Assembly (NCBI GenBank): GCA_017404325.1
Contig: JAFRCO010000004.1
Location: 1 to 41,037, forward strand
DNA length: 41,037 bases
Direction of reading: 5' to 3'
Source: Candidatus Saccharimonadota bacterium
Lineage (GTDB): Bacteria > Patescibacteriota > Saccharimonadia > Saccharimonadales > Saccharimonadaceae
Shown: in pieces, positions 15,789 through 24,018 of the stretch
Layout of the letters: each line of letters opens with the position of its first letter
Numbering within the stretch: the stretch's first letter is position 1
Position numbers and translations under genes: made by a program
Notes under the pieces: model-generated
What the model was told of the DNA's origin: nothing
Database searches by the model: none
What the model saw: the letters and a program-made list of their open reading frames with translations, nothing else

Positions 15789-16217
15789 ATGGACAAGTTG
15801 ATTAAGCAAAGCATCGACTCGCGGAGGGATGCGATAAAAAATAGTTTTGAGGTTGATGCGGGGGCGCAGAAGAAGATTGATGCGCTTTTTGACGAAATTA
15901 AAAAGTTGGGGGAGAAATGTAAGGATGCGGGGGAGTTTGAAACGGAGTTTGCTAAAAGTCCGTTGAATCAAAAATATCTTGATTTATTTACAGAGATTGC
16001 GACAAGTAGTGCGATGAAGACGGCGGTGAAAGGTGCGGCGATTGGTGCGCTTGAGAGTGCGGCGGAAAATGCAATTCGTAAAGTTGTGCCGACGCGGGCG
16101 GCGGTAAATCAGAAAGCAACGGACGCTTTACGGAGCGTGCCGGGAGTTGGGGATGCGATTGATATCGGGCAGAAGGCGAGCTATTTGGGGCATTTAGGGA
16201 ATAGATTAAAGCGCTAG
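15789..16217 (+). CDS. Hypothetical alanine-rich protein
   Basis: The protein has 142 residues and no recognised family. An N-terminal charged helix (about 1-55) leads to an Ala/Gly-rich amphipathic segment (AMKTAVKGAAIGALESAAEN, about 77-96) and a C-terminal SVPGVGDAIDIGQKAS. The last segment recalls PGVGDAxD stretches ahead of polymorphic toxin domains, but no toxin domain follows. Codon use (many GCG and GGG) matches the genomic style, unlike the genes on either side. It is leaderless and lies between the nuclease-helicase operon and the GHKL ATPase. Confidence 0.6.
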   Translation: MDKLIKQSIDSRRDAIKNSFEVDAGAQKKIDALFDEIKKLGEKCKDAGEFETEFAKSPLNQKYLDLFTEIATSSAMKTAVKGAAIGALESAAENAIRKVVPTRAAVNQKATDALRSVPGVGDAIDIGQKASYLGHLGNRLKR

Positions 16218-16237
16218 AAGGTTACTATGGCTAGTCG

Positions 16238-16246
16238 TGATATAAT
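16238..16246 (+). promoter_or_regulatory. Extended -10 (TGATATAAT) of the GHKL ATPase gene
   Basis: TATAAT at 16241-16246, followed by AAAAGGAG and the ATG at 16271. Confidence 0.65.
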
Positions 16247-16270
16247 AATCTTAAGAAAAGGAGCTAAATA

Positions 16271-17809
16271 ATGAGTAATGCTGTGACAGAAACTATTTAT
16301 AATCAGCCAGATGTACATGAGCTATGGGCTGGTATTGGTGGACATTTTGATTCTCTTGGACAGATTATCAATGAGTTTGTTGATAACAGTATTTCAAACT
16401 TTGATGCTAATAACCCATTGCAAAAAAACATTGCTATTTCGCTAAGGGAATTAGAGTCTGGCAAAGTAGAAGTGACTATTGAGGATACTGGTACAGGCAT
16501 AAAGGATTTGAACATTGCCTTCACGTTAGGTGGTCGTGGAAGTGCGGAATCGCCATTTAACGAACATGGTTTTGGCATGAAACATGCATTGGCTTCGGCG
16601 AATCCGAGTGATGACAATTGGGAAATATATACTAAGAATGATGATGATGCTAAGAATAATCGTTATAGAGTAATCGGGGCTCCTTATAAAATTGGTGAAT
16701 ATGAGATAAAAATAGTCGATGCAAATGAAAATGAATGGCCAGGAGTTTATAGTCATAAAACTGGTACACTTGTGCGTTTTGTATGCAGTAGGGAGATGTA
16801 TAGAACGATCTATAAAAGAGCAACCGATTTTGTTAAAATTGCTGATGCTTTAATGGAAGATTTAGGTTTTACATATGCAAATATTTTATCGTCGGGTCGG
16901 GCCTCGATTCTGCTAAGAGCTCTTCCATACGGTAATGAGGAAAAAGATGGGAATGTTGGCGCGCTTGAGCCGAGTTGGGAAAATTATATTTCGCCATCTT
17001 GTGGAACGGAAAAGATCGACCTTGGTGGTGGCATGGTTGAGCTTGAATACAAATTTGGTAGATTTTACGAACTTGATGAGCGACAATTATTCAATAATAA
17101 GACGGCTAATCGCCATTATAAGCACAGTATGACTTCCTCTGGTGTAGAAGTTAGACTAAATGGCAGAATTATCTGTTCAAACCTTTTCCGCGAAGTGTGG
17201 GATATAGAAAAACACAACAGTTTTAATAATTTCTTGGTTCAAATTAATATTAAATCTGATCGAACGGAAGCTCTGCCGGAAACTAGAACATCTAAAAATG
17301 GCCTTCGAGAGGGCGATGAGAAACTCGAAGAACTATATCATTGGATTAGATCGAAGATGAGCAAGCCACCGAAAGATATGTCGTTCGCTGATCACGAGAC
17401 TGATATGTTCACAAGGTTGAAAGAAATGTTTGAGAAGACTAGGGGTGCGGCGGCGACTCAACAAAACAAGTCCTATGTTTGTAATACTGAAATGCATGTA
17501 TTTAATACTGGAAATTCTAAAGACAAAGTTCGGATTGATTTATACGAATCAATGGGAGACCAAAACTTTGTTTACGAGGGGAAGATTGACTCGACAACTA
17601 GTAAGGATGTATATCAATTAAGAATGTATTGGGACGGTCTAGTTTATGATGGGATTACGCCGACACAAGGATTTTTGGTGGCAAAAGAACATCCAGACAG
17701 CGTAAAGAACTTAATTGGTATAGTAAATACAATGGAAGATGCGAATGGTAATGGTTATAACTTAAAAGAAGTAACGTGGGAAGATTTGGGGATTACAACG
17801 GATAGATAA
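16271..17809 (+). CDS. GHKL-type (Bergerat fold) ATPase, MORC/MutL-like
   Basis: The protein has 512 residues. The Bergerat ATP-binding motifs are complete: N-box INEFVDNSIS (Glu35, Asp38, Asn39), G1 box DTGTGI (72-77) and G2 box HGFGMKHA (99-106). An S5-type second domain follows (about 130-350), then a unique C-terminal region (about 385-512) with no recognised nuclease. Bacterial MORC-like and other stand-alone GHKL ATPases are linked to restriction and defence loci. A Shine-Dalgarno sequence supports the start. The next gene (CYTH) starts two bases after the stop. It lacks the GCG/TCG-rich codon style of its neighbours, suggesting transfer. Confidence 0.8.
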   Translation: MSNAVTETIYNQPDVHELWAGIGGHFDSLGQIINEFVDNSISNFDANNPLQKNIAISLRELESGKVEVTIEDTGTGIKDLNIAFTLGGRGSAESPFNEHGFGMKHALASANPSDDNWEIYTKNDDDAKNNRYRVIGAPYKIGEYEIKIVDANENEWPGVYSHKTGTLVRFVCSREMYRTIYKRATDFVKIADALMEDLGFTYANILSSGRASILLRALPYGNEEKDGNVGALEPSWENYISPSCGTEKIDLGGGMVELEYKFGRFYELDERQLFNNKTANRHYKHSMTSSGVEVRLNGRIICSNLFREVWDIEKHNSFNNFLVQINIKSDRTEALPETRTSKNGLREGDEKLEELYHWIRSKMSKPPKDMSFADHETDMFTRLKEMFEKTRGAAATQQNKSYVCNTEMHVFNTGNSKDKVRIDLYESMGDQNFVYEGKIDSTTSKDVYQLRMYWDGLVYDGITPTQGFLVAKEHPDSVKNLIGIVNTMEDANGNGYNLKEVTWEDLGITTDR

Positions 17810-17810
17810 T

Positions 17811-18395
17811 ATGAATAACGAAATCGAGGCGCAATTTTTAGATATCAACAAAAATGAAATACGAAAAAAATTAGAAGAAATTGGGGCGAAGTGCGTGAAG
17901 CCGGAAGTTTTGATGAAACGGGTAGTTTTTGATACTGGACCGAATTCCTTTGCGCGGGTGCGAGATGAAGGGAATAATAAAATTGTGATGACTTATAAGA
18001 ACGTAGCGGATGAGAAGTCGATTCTCGGGACGAAGGAAGTGAATGTCGTAATTGATAATTATGAGAATGGGATTTTGTTTATGAAGGGTTGCGGGCTAGA
18101 GCCGAAGGCGGAGCAGGAATCGTATCGCGAGACGTGGGAATATGGAGATGTGGAGATTTGTATTGATACTTGGCCGTGGTTGCCGACGTTTGTCGAGGTT
18201 GAGGGACCGAGCGAAAAGTCAGTTTGGGACACGGCGAAGAAGATGGGGCTAAAAAAGGAGAAGGCGAAGTTCGGGTCGGTTGATTCGACGTATCAATACT
18301 ACTATGGGGTTGAAGAAGATATCGTGAATTTGCACACGCCGAAGATTATGTTTGATATGGACCCGCCAGAATGGGCGAGGAAGAGAATTAATTAG
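17811..18395 (+). CDS. CYTH-domain protein (class IV adenylate cyclase/ThTPase-like)
   Basis: The protein has 194 residues and begins with the CYTH signature EIEAQFL (ExExK-like, with Gln replacing the usual basic residue). It has the strand pattern SFARVRDEG, KIVMTYKN, GTKEVNVVI, VEICIDTWPWLPTFVEVEG, the last being the strong family signature. Members bind Mg2+ and a triphosphate-containing substrate (ATP, thiamine triphosphate or inorganic triphosphate). It is probably cotranscribed with the GHKL ATPase (one intervening base), yet its codon use is of the genomic type. Substrate unresolved. Confidence 0.82.
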   Translation: MNNEIEAQFLDINKNEIRKKLEEIGAKCVKPEVLMKRVVFDTGPNSFARVRDEGNNKIVMTYKNVADEKSILGTKEVNVVIDNYENGILFMKGCGLEPKAEQESYRETWEYGDVEICIDTWPWLPTFVEVEGPSEKSVWDTAKKMGLKKEKAKFGSVDSTYQYYYGVEEDIVNLHTPKIMFDMDPPEWARKRIN

Positions 18396-18403
18396 AAATG
18401 AAT

Positions 18404-18423
18404 TAAGCCCCGGATGGGGCTTA
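18404..18423. terminator. Hairpin between convergent genes
   Basis: A seven-base-pair stem AAGCCCC/GGGGCTT (plus one T-A pair) with loop GGAT lies between the CYTH stop (18395) and the Lar-like stop (18430). No good T run follows on either strand, so termination may be weak. Confidence 0.55.
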
Positions 18424-18429
18424 TTCAGA

Positions 18430-18639
18430 TTAGCGAGTTTCGCTGTTCCAAAGTGAGATGGCTCGGTTTTTGAGTGATTCGCTAGATTCGTCTTGCTCTG
18501 GACGTAGGGTCGGAGTTTTGTAGAAACAAACTCTGCATTGGACGAGAGCGTATCTAGTTTTTGAATTGCCCATATTTGGAAGGCCTCGGATTAGCTTTGC
18601 TTTTCCGCCACACTTTGGACACGGGTTTAGTGCGATCAT
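18430..18639 (-). CDS. Lar-like zinc-ribbon protein (restriction-alleviation family pattern)
   Basis: The protein has 69 residues with two CxxC pairs, NPCPKCGGKAKLI and VQCRVCFYKT, and the C-terminal NRAISLWNSETR, the pattern of the Lar family (C-P-x-C-G-G, C-xx-C, A-xx-WN). Lar of the Rac prophage reduces EcoKI restriction; most members are uncharacterised phage-type zinc ribbons. TTGGAGG and a TGGTATAAT box on the minus strand support the start. It ends at the hairpin facing the defence-like genes. Confidence 0.68.
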   Translation of the reverse strand: MIALNPCPKCGGKAKLIRGLPNMGNSKTRYALVQCRVCFYKTPTLRPEQDESSESLKNRAISLWNSETR

Positions 18640-18662
18640 AATTTGCTACCTCCAATCTTTCT

Positions 18663-18671
18663 ATTATACCA
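18663..18671 (-). promoter_or_regulatory. Extended -10 (TGGTATAAT on minus) of the Lar-like gene
   Basis: TATAAT occupies 18668 down to 18663; the ATG at 18639 follows TTGGAGG. Confidence 0.6.
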
Positions 18672-18698
18672 TAGTTCTTATGTATTGTCAATATATAG

Positions 18699-18704
18699 TA
18701 TAAT
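18699..18704 (+). promoter_or_regulatory. -10 box of the DUF362 gene
   Basis: TATAAT at 18699-18704, followed by GGAAGGAGG and the ATG at 18721. Confidence 0.6.
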
Positions 18705-18720
18705 TATAGGAAGGAGGACT

Positions 18721-19602
18721 ATGACGAAAGTATATTTTACGAAAGAAATTACGCCGGAGAGTTTACAAAAAGTTTACGAAGCTTTAGGTGTAAAACTTGA
18801 TGGGAAAATTGGCGTAAAAGTTTCGACGGGCGAAAAAGGCGCGAAGGGATATTTAAAGGCAGATTTGATTGGGCCGTTTGTAAAATCTTTAAATGGGACG
18901 ATTGTGGAATGTAACACGGCGTATGGTGGCGAAAGAAATACGGCGAAAGATCATATGAAAGTTGCTGAGGAGCATGGGTTTACTTCTTTTGCAGATGTTG
19001 ACATTATGGATGCGGAGGGCGAGATGAAAATTCCGGTTCATAAAGGAAAACATTTAAAGTTTGATTTAGTTGGATCGCACTTTGATGATTATGATGCCTA
19101 TATTAATCTTGCGCATGGTAAAGGCCATATGATGGGAGGATTTGGCGCAAATCTTAAAAATCAATCAATTGGATTTGCTTCGAGAAACGGAAAAGCCTAT
19201 ATTCACTCATGCGGAAAAACAAAGAGCCCGAAATTATGTTGGATTTCTAAACATGAACAAATTGATTTTATTGAATCAATGGCAGAAGCGGCTACTGCAG
19301 TGGCGGATTATTTGAAAGAAAAGGGAAAGCCGATAGTTTATATTACTGTAATGAATGCGATATCGACATCTTGCGATTGCGACGCGAATCAAGATGATCC
19401 AGTGATGGAAGATTTAGGAATTATCGCATCATTAGATCCGGTCGCGAATGACCAGGCATTTATTGATATGATTTGGGCAAGTAAAGATCCAGGAGCAGAG
19501 AAGATGAAAGAAAGAATTGATTCGAGACTTGGACGTGAGATTTTGCCGTATGCGGAAGAACTAGGGCTTGGAAGTAGAGAATACGAGCTGGTTGAAGTGT
19601 AA
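18721..19602 (+). CDS. DUF362-domain protein
   Basis: The protein has 293 residues from the ATG at 18721. The longer frame back to 18643 is rejected because it runs through the promoter, and GGAGG sits right before 18721. Family features: GVKVSTGEKG near the N-terminus, TIVECNTAYGG, INLAHGKGHMMGGFGANLKN, AYIHSCGKT and CDCDANQDDPVMEDLGIIAS near the C-terminus. DUF362 proteins are often fused to ferredoxin domains; this one has none, only the DUF362 core with clustered cysteines that may hold a cofactor. Function unknown. It precedes glmS by 58 bases. Confidence 0.85.
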   Translation: MTKVYFTKEITPESLQKVYEALGVKLDGKIGVKVSTGEKGAKGYLKADLIGPFVKSLNGTIVECNTAYGGERNTAKDHMKVAEEHGFTSFADVDIMDAEGEMKIPVHKGKHLKFDLVGSHFDDYDAYINLAHGKGHMMGGFGANLKNQSIGFASRNGKAYIHSCGKTKSPKLCWISKHEQIDFIESMAEAATAVADYLKEKGKPIVYITVMNAISTSCDCDANQDDPVMEDLGIIASLDPVANDQAFIDMIWASKDPGAEKMKERIDSRLGREILPYAEELGLGSREYELVEV

Positions 19603-19614
19603 AAAATAAATCCT

Positions 19615-19648
19615 ACATTATGTTATAATTATGAGTAACATTTAATGT
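19615..19648 (+). promoter_or_regulatory. glmS promoter with overlapping dyad
   Basis: The -10 TATAAT (19624-19629) sits inside an inverted repeat ACATTA-TGTTA...TAACA-TT-TAATGT that ends at the Shine-Dalgarno GGAGG. It may be an operator or an mRNA hairpin. The leader is too short for a glmS ribozyme. Confidence 0.45.
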
Positions 19649-19660
19649 GGAGGAAAAAAT

Positions 19661-21487
19661 ATGTGTGGGATCGTAGGATATGTGGGCGGTAAAAACGCAC
19701 AGAATTTTCTAATTTCGGGGTTGAAGCGGCTTGAGTATCGCGGTTATGATTCGGCTGGGATTGTGACTTTAGCGGAAGACGGGAAGTCTACTTTGATTCG
19801 GGAGAAAGGTAAGATTGCGAATCTCGAAGAAAAGTTAGCGGTGAATAAACGCGAAGATAAAATCGGGATTGGACATACGCGTTGGGCGACGCATGGTGAA
19901 CCGAGCGAGACTAATGCGCACCCACATCAAGCTGGGCATTTGTTCTTAGTCCATAACGGGATTATTGAGAACTATAAAGATTTAAAGAAGACGATTAAGA
20001 ATCATGAGTTTAAGTCGGAAACCGATACAGAAGTTTTAGCGGCTTTGATTGATTCGTTCTATCAGGACGGGAAGCATCCGCTAATGAACGCGGTCGTGCA
20101 GGCTTTAAAGCTAGTCAAAGGAACTTACGGGATTGCGGTAGTTTCGGAATTAAGTCCGGAAGAAATTGTCGTTGCACGTTCAGGTTCGCCGCTTGTAATT
20201 GGAGTCGGACATGATGAGACTTTCGTCGCGTCGGATGCGTCAGCTTTGGTCGGGCATACAAAACAAGCGATTTATTTGAATGATGGCGAAGTTGCGAGAG
20301 TGACGAAGAGCAGTATTGAAATTAAGACTTTAAAGGCGGAGCCGGTTTCGGCGAAAGTCGAGGAGATCGAGACGAATCTTTCGGCGATTCAAAAAGGCGG
20401 ATACGATCATTTCCTATTAAAGGAAATTATGGATCAGCCGGAGTCGTTAACGGAGACTTTGCGTGGACGTGTTAACGTTAGAGATGGGATTGTGCATTTA
20501 GGCGGTCCGGGGTTGTCGGAAGCGGAACTTAGAAAAATTAAGCATTTAATTATTGTCGGATGTGGGACGGCTTATCATGCCGGGTTACTTGCGAGTTATT
20601 ATATCGAAAAGTTCACGCCGGAAATTACGGTTGAAACCGTGATTGCTTCGGAATATCGTTATCGCGAAGCTTATATTCCGAAAGATTCGGTGGCGTTGAT
20701 TGTTTCACAATCTGGAGAAACGGCGGATACTTTAGCGTGTCTCCGCGAAATTAAGAAACAAGGGACGAAGACGATTGGGATTGTGAATGCGATTGGCTCG
20801 ACGATTTCGAGGGAAGTTGATGGTGGTACTTATGTACACGTCGGTCCGGAAATTTCGGTGGCATCAACAAAAGCGTTTACTTCACAAGTGATTGCGATGG
20901 TGATGTTCGGACTTACAATTGCACAAGCCAAAGGCGTTCGAGCGAGTGTTCTAAGACCGTATGTTAACGAAATCGCGAAGTTGCCGGAAGAAGTCAAGAA
21001 AGTATTAGATACGAATATTGACACGATTAAGAATATTGCGAAGAAGTATCACAAATATGAACATGCGATTTATCTCGGACGCGATACGGCTTATCCGACG
21101 GCAATGGAAGGTGCTTTGAAACTCAAGGAAATTTCTTATATCGATGCGAATGCGTATGCGTTTGGGGAGCTGAAACATGGGCCGTTGGCGTTAATTGATG
21201 ATAGGTTCTTTGAGGTTGCTTTACTCCCGGAAGGGGAATTGTATGAAAAGGCAGTATCGAACGTTCAAGAAGTCTTAGCGCGAGGCGGAAAAGTTATTGC
21301 GGTGACGAATGAAGATAAGTTTGATTTAGAAGTAGAAGATATTGTAAGAATTGCATCACCGATTAAGATTTTTATGCCACTTCTTATGAACTTAATTTCG
21401 CAATTATTTGCATATTATATGACGGTTGCGAAGGGATATAACGTAGATCAGCCGAGGAATCTTGCGAAATCAGTGACCGTGGAATAA
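19661..21487 (+). CDS. glmS: Glutamine-fructose-6-phosphate aminotransferase (isomerizing)
   Basis: The protein has 608 residues, full length. The N-terminal glutaminase domain starts MCGIVGYVG with catalytic Cys2 and includes GIGHTRWATHG; two SIS sugar-isomerase domains follow (CGTAYHAG near 305, SQSGETADT near 350, EGALKLKEISY near 485), ending with the family motif DQPRNLAKSVTVE. It makes glucosamine-6-phosphate from fructose-6-phosphate and glutamine, the entry to UDP-GlcNAc for peptidoglycan and surface glycans. glmM lies downstream on the other strand. Confidence 0.98.
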   Translation: MCGIVGYVGGKNAQNFLISGLKRLEYRGYDSAGIVTLAEDGKSTLIREKGKIANLEEKLAVNKREDKIGIGHTRWATHGEPSETNAHPHQAGHLFLVHNGIIENYKDLKKTIKNHEFKSETDTEVLAALIDSFYQDGKHPLMNAVVQALKLVKGTYGIAVVSELSPEEIVVARSGSPLVIGVGHDETFVASDASALVGHTKQAIYLNDGEVARVTKSSIEIKTLKAEPVSAKVEEIETNLSAIQKGGYDHFLLKEIMDQPESLTETLRGRVNVRDGIVHLGGPGLSEAELRKIKHLIIVGCGTAYHAGLLASYYIEKFTPEITVETVIASEYRYREAYIPKDSVALIVSQSGETADTLACLREIKKQGTKTIGIVNAIGSTISREVDGGTYVHVGPEISVASTKAFTSQVIAMVMFGLTIAQAKGVRASVLRPYVNEIAKLPEEVKKVLDTNIDTIKNIAKKYHKYEHAIYLGRDTAYPTAMEGALKLKEISYIDANAYAFGELKHGPLALIDDRFFEVALLPEGELYEKAVSNVQEVLARGGKVIAVTNEDKFDLEVEDIVRIASPIKIFMPLLMNLISQLFAYYMTVAKGYNVDQPRNLAKSVTVE

Positions 21488-21489
21488 TT

Positions 21490-21498
21490 TGATAAAAT
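21490..21498 (+). promoter_or_regulatory. Extended -10 (TGATAAAAT), leaderless
   Basis: TAAAAT at 21493-21498 ends six bases before the ATG at 21505. Confidence 0.6.
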
Positions 21499-21504
21499 AT
21501 AAAT

Positions 21505-22569
21505 ATGAGGTCCAGCAAGAGATTGCATTATGTTGATATTGCAAGGGGGGTTGCAATGTTTATTATTGTACTCAGCCATACGATTCCAGCTACTACGCCT
21601 GAGTCTTATGCGATATATCGGTTTTTGTTTTTTATCAATGTTCCGATTTTCTTTGTTCTTTCTGGGTTTTTATTTCATGTAAAAGAAAATGAATCCTTTT
21701 TCCAGTTTTTAAAGACTAAATCTTTAAGAATAATGTTGCCGTATTTTGTATGGGCATTAGTTTTTTTAATACCTTATTTGATTTTTGGGAATGAGATTAT
21801 TAGCCTACTTGAGCAAAAAGATATTTGGCAACGAATAGGAAACGTTTTATATGGAAATGGAGTAGGCGATACGTTACAGCAGAATGGCCCGCTGTGGTTT
21901 TTACCAGCGCTTTTTACGACTGAGATTATTTTTTATTTTGTAGTTTATTTTGTGAAAAGTAAGAAGATGGAAGTGGTTGCTTTTATTTTGACGTTGTTAG
22001 TCGGGTTCTTAAGTACTTTCTTTGCCAATAAGTTTTATTTACCGTGGGGATTAAATAGTGCTTTAACGATCGGGAGCTTCTTTTACTTCGGCTATTTGTT
22101 AAGAAAATGGGAAGTGCTTGATCGGATGAAACCGAAGTTTAGTGTCTGTTTATTTTTCATATGCCTTATACTTTGCGGAGTTGCAGTTTATTTTAACGAA
22201 ATAGATAATGTTGTCTGGGCAGATTATGAATATCGGAATTACTTTTTAACGATACTATCAGGAATGACTTCGGCTTTAGCGATAATTCAAATTTCGAAAT
22301 GGATTGGTAAGAATAAAGTGATAGAATATGTCGGTGTAAATACGATGAGCATTTTAATATTTCATAAAGTGATAGTTGTGATAGTAAGAACAAAACTAGG
22401 CGCTTTTTCGGGATTATTGACGGACAGTGATATTGCGTTAAAGTTAGTCCTTTCGCTTTTTGTGAGCGTGATTGTGGTAGCTATTTGTGTTGTCATCGGT
22501 ATACTTATACGGAGATTTTGGCCTTGGTTGATTGGCGAGCAGAAAAAGCCGGTAAGGTTGAAAAAATAA
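21505..22569 (+). CDS. Acyltransferase 3 family membrane protein
   Basis: The protein has 354 residues with about ten membrane helices. The N-terminal YVDIARGVAMFIIVLSHTI carries the family's conserved Arg and His, and PIFFVLSGFLF follows, as in O-acyltransferases of the AT3/OafA/NodX type. These O-acetylate or otherwise acylate cell-surface sugars or lipids. It lies between glmS and a glycan-assembly operon, fitting modification of that glycan. Predicted leaderless. Confidence 0.88.
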   Translation: MRSSKRLHYVDIARGVAMFIIVLSHTIPATTPESYAIYRFLFFINVPIFFVLSGFLFHVKENESFFQFLKTKSLRIMLPYFVWALVFLIPYLIFGNEIISLLEQKDIWQRIGNVLYGNGVGDTLQQNGPLWFLPALFTTEIIFYFVVYFVKSKKMEVVAFILTLLVGFLSTFFANKFYLPWGLNSALTIGSFFYFGYLLRKWEVLDRMKPKFSVCLFFICLILCGVAVYFNEIDNVVWADYEYRNYFLTILSGMTSALAIIQISKWIGKNKVIEYVGVNTMSILIFHKVIVVIVRTKLGAFSGLLTDSDIALKLVLSLFVSVIVVAICVVIGILIRRFWPWLIGEQKKPVRLKK

Positions 22570-22580
22570 CCATAAAATAG

Positions 22581-22586
22581 TAAAAT
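22581..22586 (+). promoter_or_regulatory. -10 box (TAAAAT), near-leaderless
   Basis: TAAAAT ends seven bases before the ATG at 22594; no TGn extension is present. Confidence 0.5.
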
Positions 22587-22593
22587 AATAGGT

Positions 22594-24018
22594 ATGCGGA
22601 AGAGTTCCGATTTTATTTTAAGACTGTGTTTACTTATAGGTGATGGTTTTGCATTGATGGTGTCATTTGCGATGGCATACGTTATTCGTGTGCACGTAGA
22701 CCCACGACCGATTACGTTCGAGTCTCAGCTATCACAATATGTTTTAACTGTAGCTTGGGTTATACCGTTTTTGTTAGTTATTCTAGCCGTGATCGGTTTA
22801 TATAAGAAATCTGTGTTTCTTGGTAAATCTAGGATTGGGGAAATAGGGAGGCTTGCGGTTGCAGCTGTACTTAGCGTGGGTGCGCTGATTGTGTATGGTT
22901 TTTTCGTAGAAGAAAATCTTTTTCCGGTTAGAATTGTAGCGCTTACTTCCGTAGTTTTGTCATTTGTGTTTTTGCTTTTAGAAAGAATTGTAGTGAGATT
23001 CATTATCAAGTTAATTTTCAGAAGTAATTATGGAATGAAGCGAGTGGTGATTGTCGGGAATCACAAGAATACGGAATATTTAGCGGACTATATCGCATCG
23101 ACGCCGGAATCTGGATATAAACTCGTAGGAATTGTAGCGAACCGAAAATATATTTCTAAAGACTTAAAGAAACGTCAGTATTCATCTTTGAAGGAAGCTT
23201 TAAAGAAAGCGCGGGCGGATGTGATTTTCCAGACGGATGAAAAATCTACGGAGTATGTTTATAAACAAGCAGTGAATCGACATTTGTTATATTATTTTGT
23301 GCCGTCGGAGACGGCTTTATCTTCGCATTTTGGGGAATTGGAATTAGTCGGAAATACGCCAGCTGTATTAGTTATGACAACGCCACTTACGGGCGGATAT
23401 GTAGTAGTGAAACGATTGTTCGACATTTTGTTTAGCTTAGTAGCGATTATTATTGCTTTAATTCCGATGATGATTGTTTGGTTGATTTTAAAGTTTTCTG
23501 ATTTTAAGCACTCGCCAATTTATTCAGCGGAAAGATTGACGCAATATAATAAAAGATTTAAATGTTATAAATTTAGATCGATGAAGTCGGAATATAGCGG
23601 GATGACGCCGGAAGAAGCATTTATTAAAATGGGAAAGCCGGAATTGATTAAGAAGTATCGTAAAAATGGAGATTGTTTAAAGAATGATCCGAGAATTACG
23701 AAAATTGGAGCGTTTATTCGAAAAACTTCAATTGATGAATTACCGCAACTGTTTAATATTTTAAAGGGAGATATTTCATTAATTGGACCGAGAGCGTTAC
23801 TTCCGGGCGAGCTTAGGGATTATGGGGATAGGTCACTTATTCTAACAGTTAAGTCGGGATTGACTGGATTTGCGCAAGTATCGGGTCGGCGAAATATTTC
23901 GTTTGAAGAACGACGGGCGCTTGATATTTATTATGTGAGGAACTGGTCGTTAATGTTAGACGCATCGATTTTCTTTAAAACTATTGCAGCAGTTTTGAAG
24001 AGGGATGGCGCGACATGA
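22594..24018 (+). CDS. Undecaprenyl-phosphate sugar phosphotransferase (WcaJ/CpsE-like)
   Basis: The protein has 474 residues. Four or five N-terminal helices precede a Rossmann-like CoA-binding-type region (RVVIVGNHKNTEYLADYI), a further helix and the C-terminal bacterial sugar transferase domain: KCYKFRSMKSEYSG, KIGAFIRKTSIDELPQLFN, LIGPRALLPGE and GLTGFAQVSGRR. It moves a sugar-1-phosphate onto the lipid carrier, the first step of surface polysaccharide assembly. The next gene starts within its stop (ATGA), so this begins a tightly coupled operon. Confidence 0.93.
   Translation: MRKSSDFILRLCLLIGDGFALMVSFAMAYVIRVHVDPRPITFESQLSQYVLTVAWVIPFLLVILAVIGLYKKSVFLGKSRIGEIGRLAVAAVLSVGALIVYGFFVEENLFPVRIVALTSVVLSFVFLLLERIVVRFIIKLIFRSNYGMKRVVIVGNHKNTEYLADYIASTPESGYKLVGIVANRKYISKDLKKRQYSSLKEALKKARADVIFQTDEKSTEYVYKQAVNRHLLYYFVPSETALSSHFGELELVGNTPAVLVMTTPLTGGYVVVKRLFDILFSLVAIIIALIPMMIVWLILKFSDFKHSPIYSAERLTQYNKRFKCYKFRSMKSEYSGMTPEEAFIKMGKPELIKKYRKNGDCLKNDPRITKIGAFIRKTSIDELPQLFNILKGDISLIGPRALLPGELRDYGDRSLILTVKSGLTGFAQVSGRRNISFEERRALDIYYVRNWSLMLDASIFFKTIAAVLKRDGAT

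Noticed and set aside
18643-18720. Longer N-terminus for the DUF362 protein
   Set aside because: The extension reads through two promoters and the ribosome site at 18705-18717, and has no similarity to the family N-terminus.
19603-19660. glmS ribozyme or riboswitch ahead of glmS
   Set aside because: The gap is only 58 bases and the transcript leader about 25, far too short for the ribozyme fold. Only a small dyad is present.
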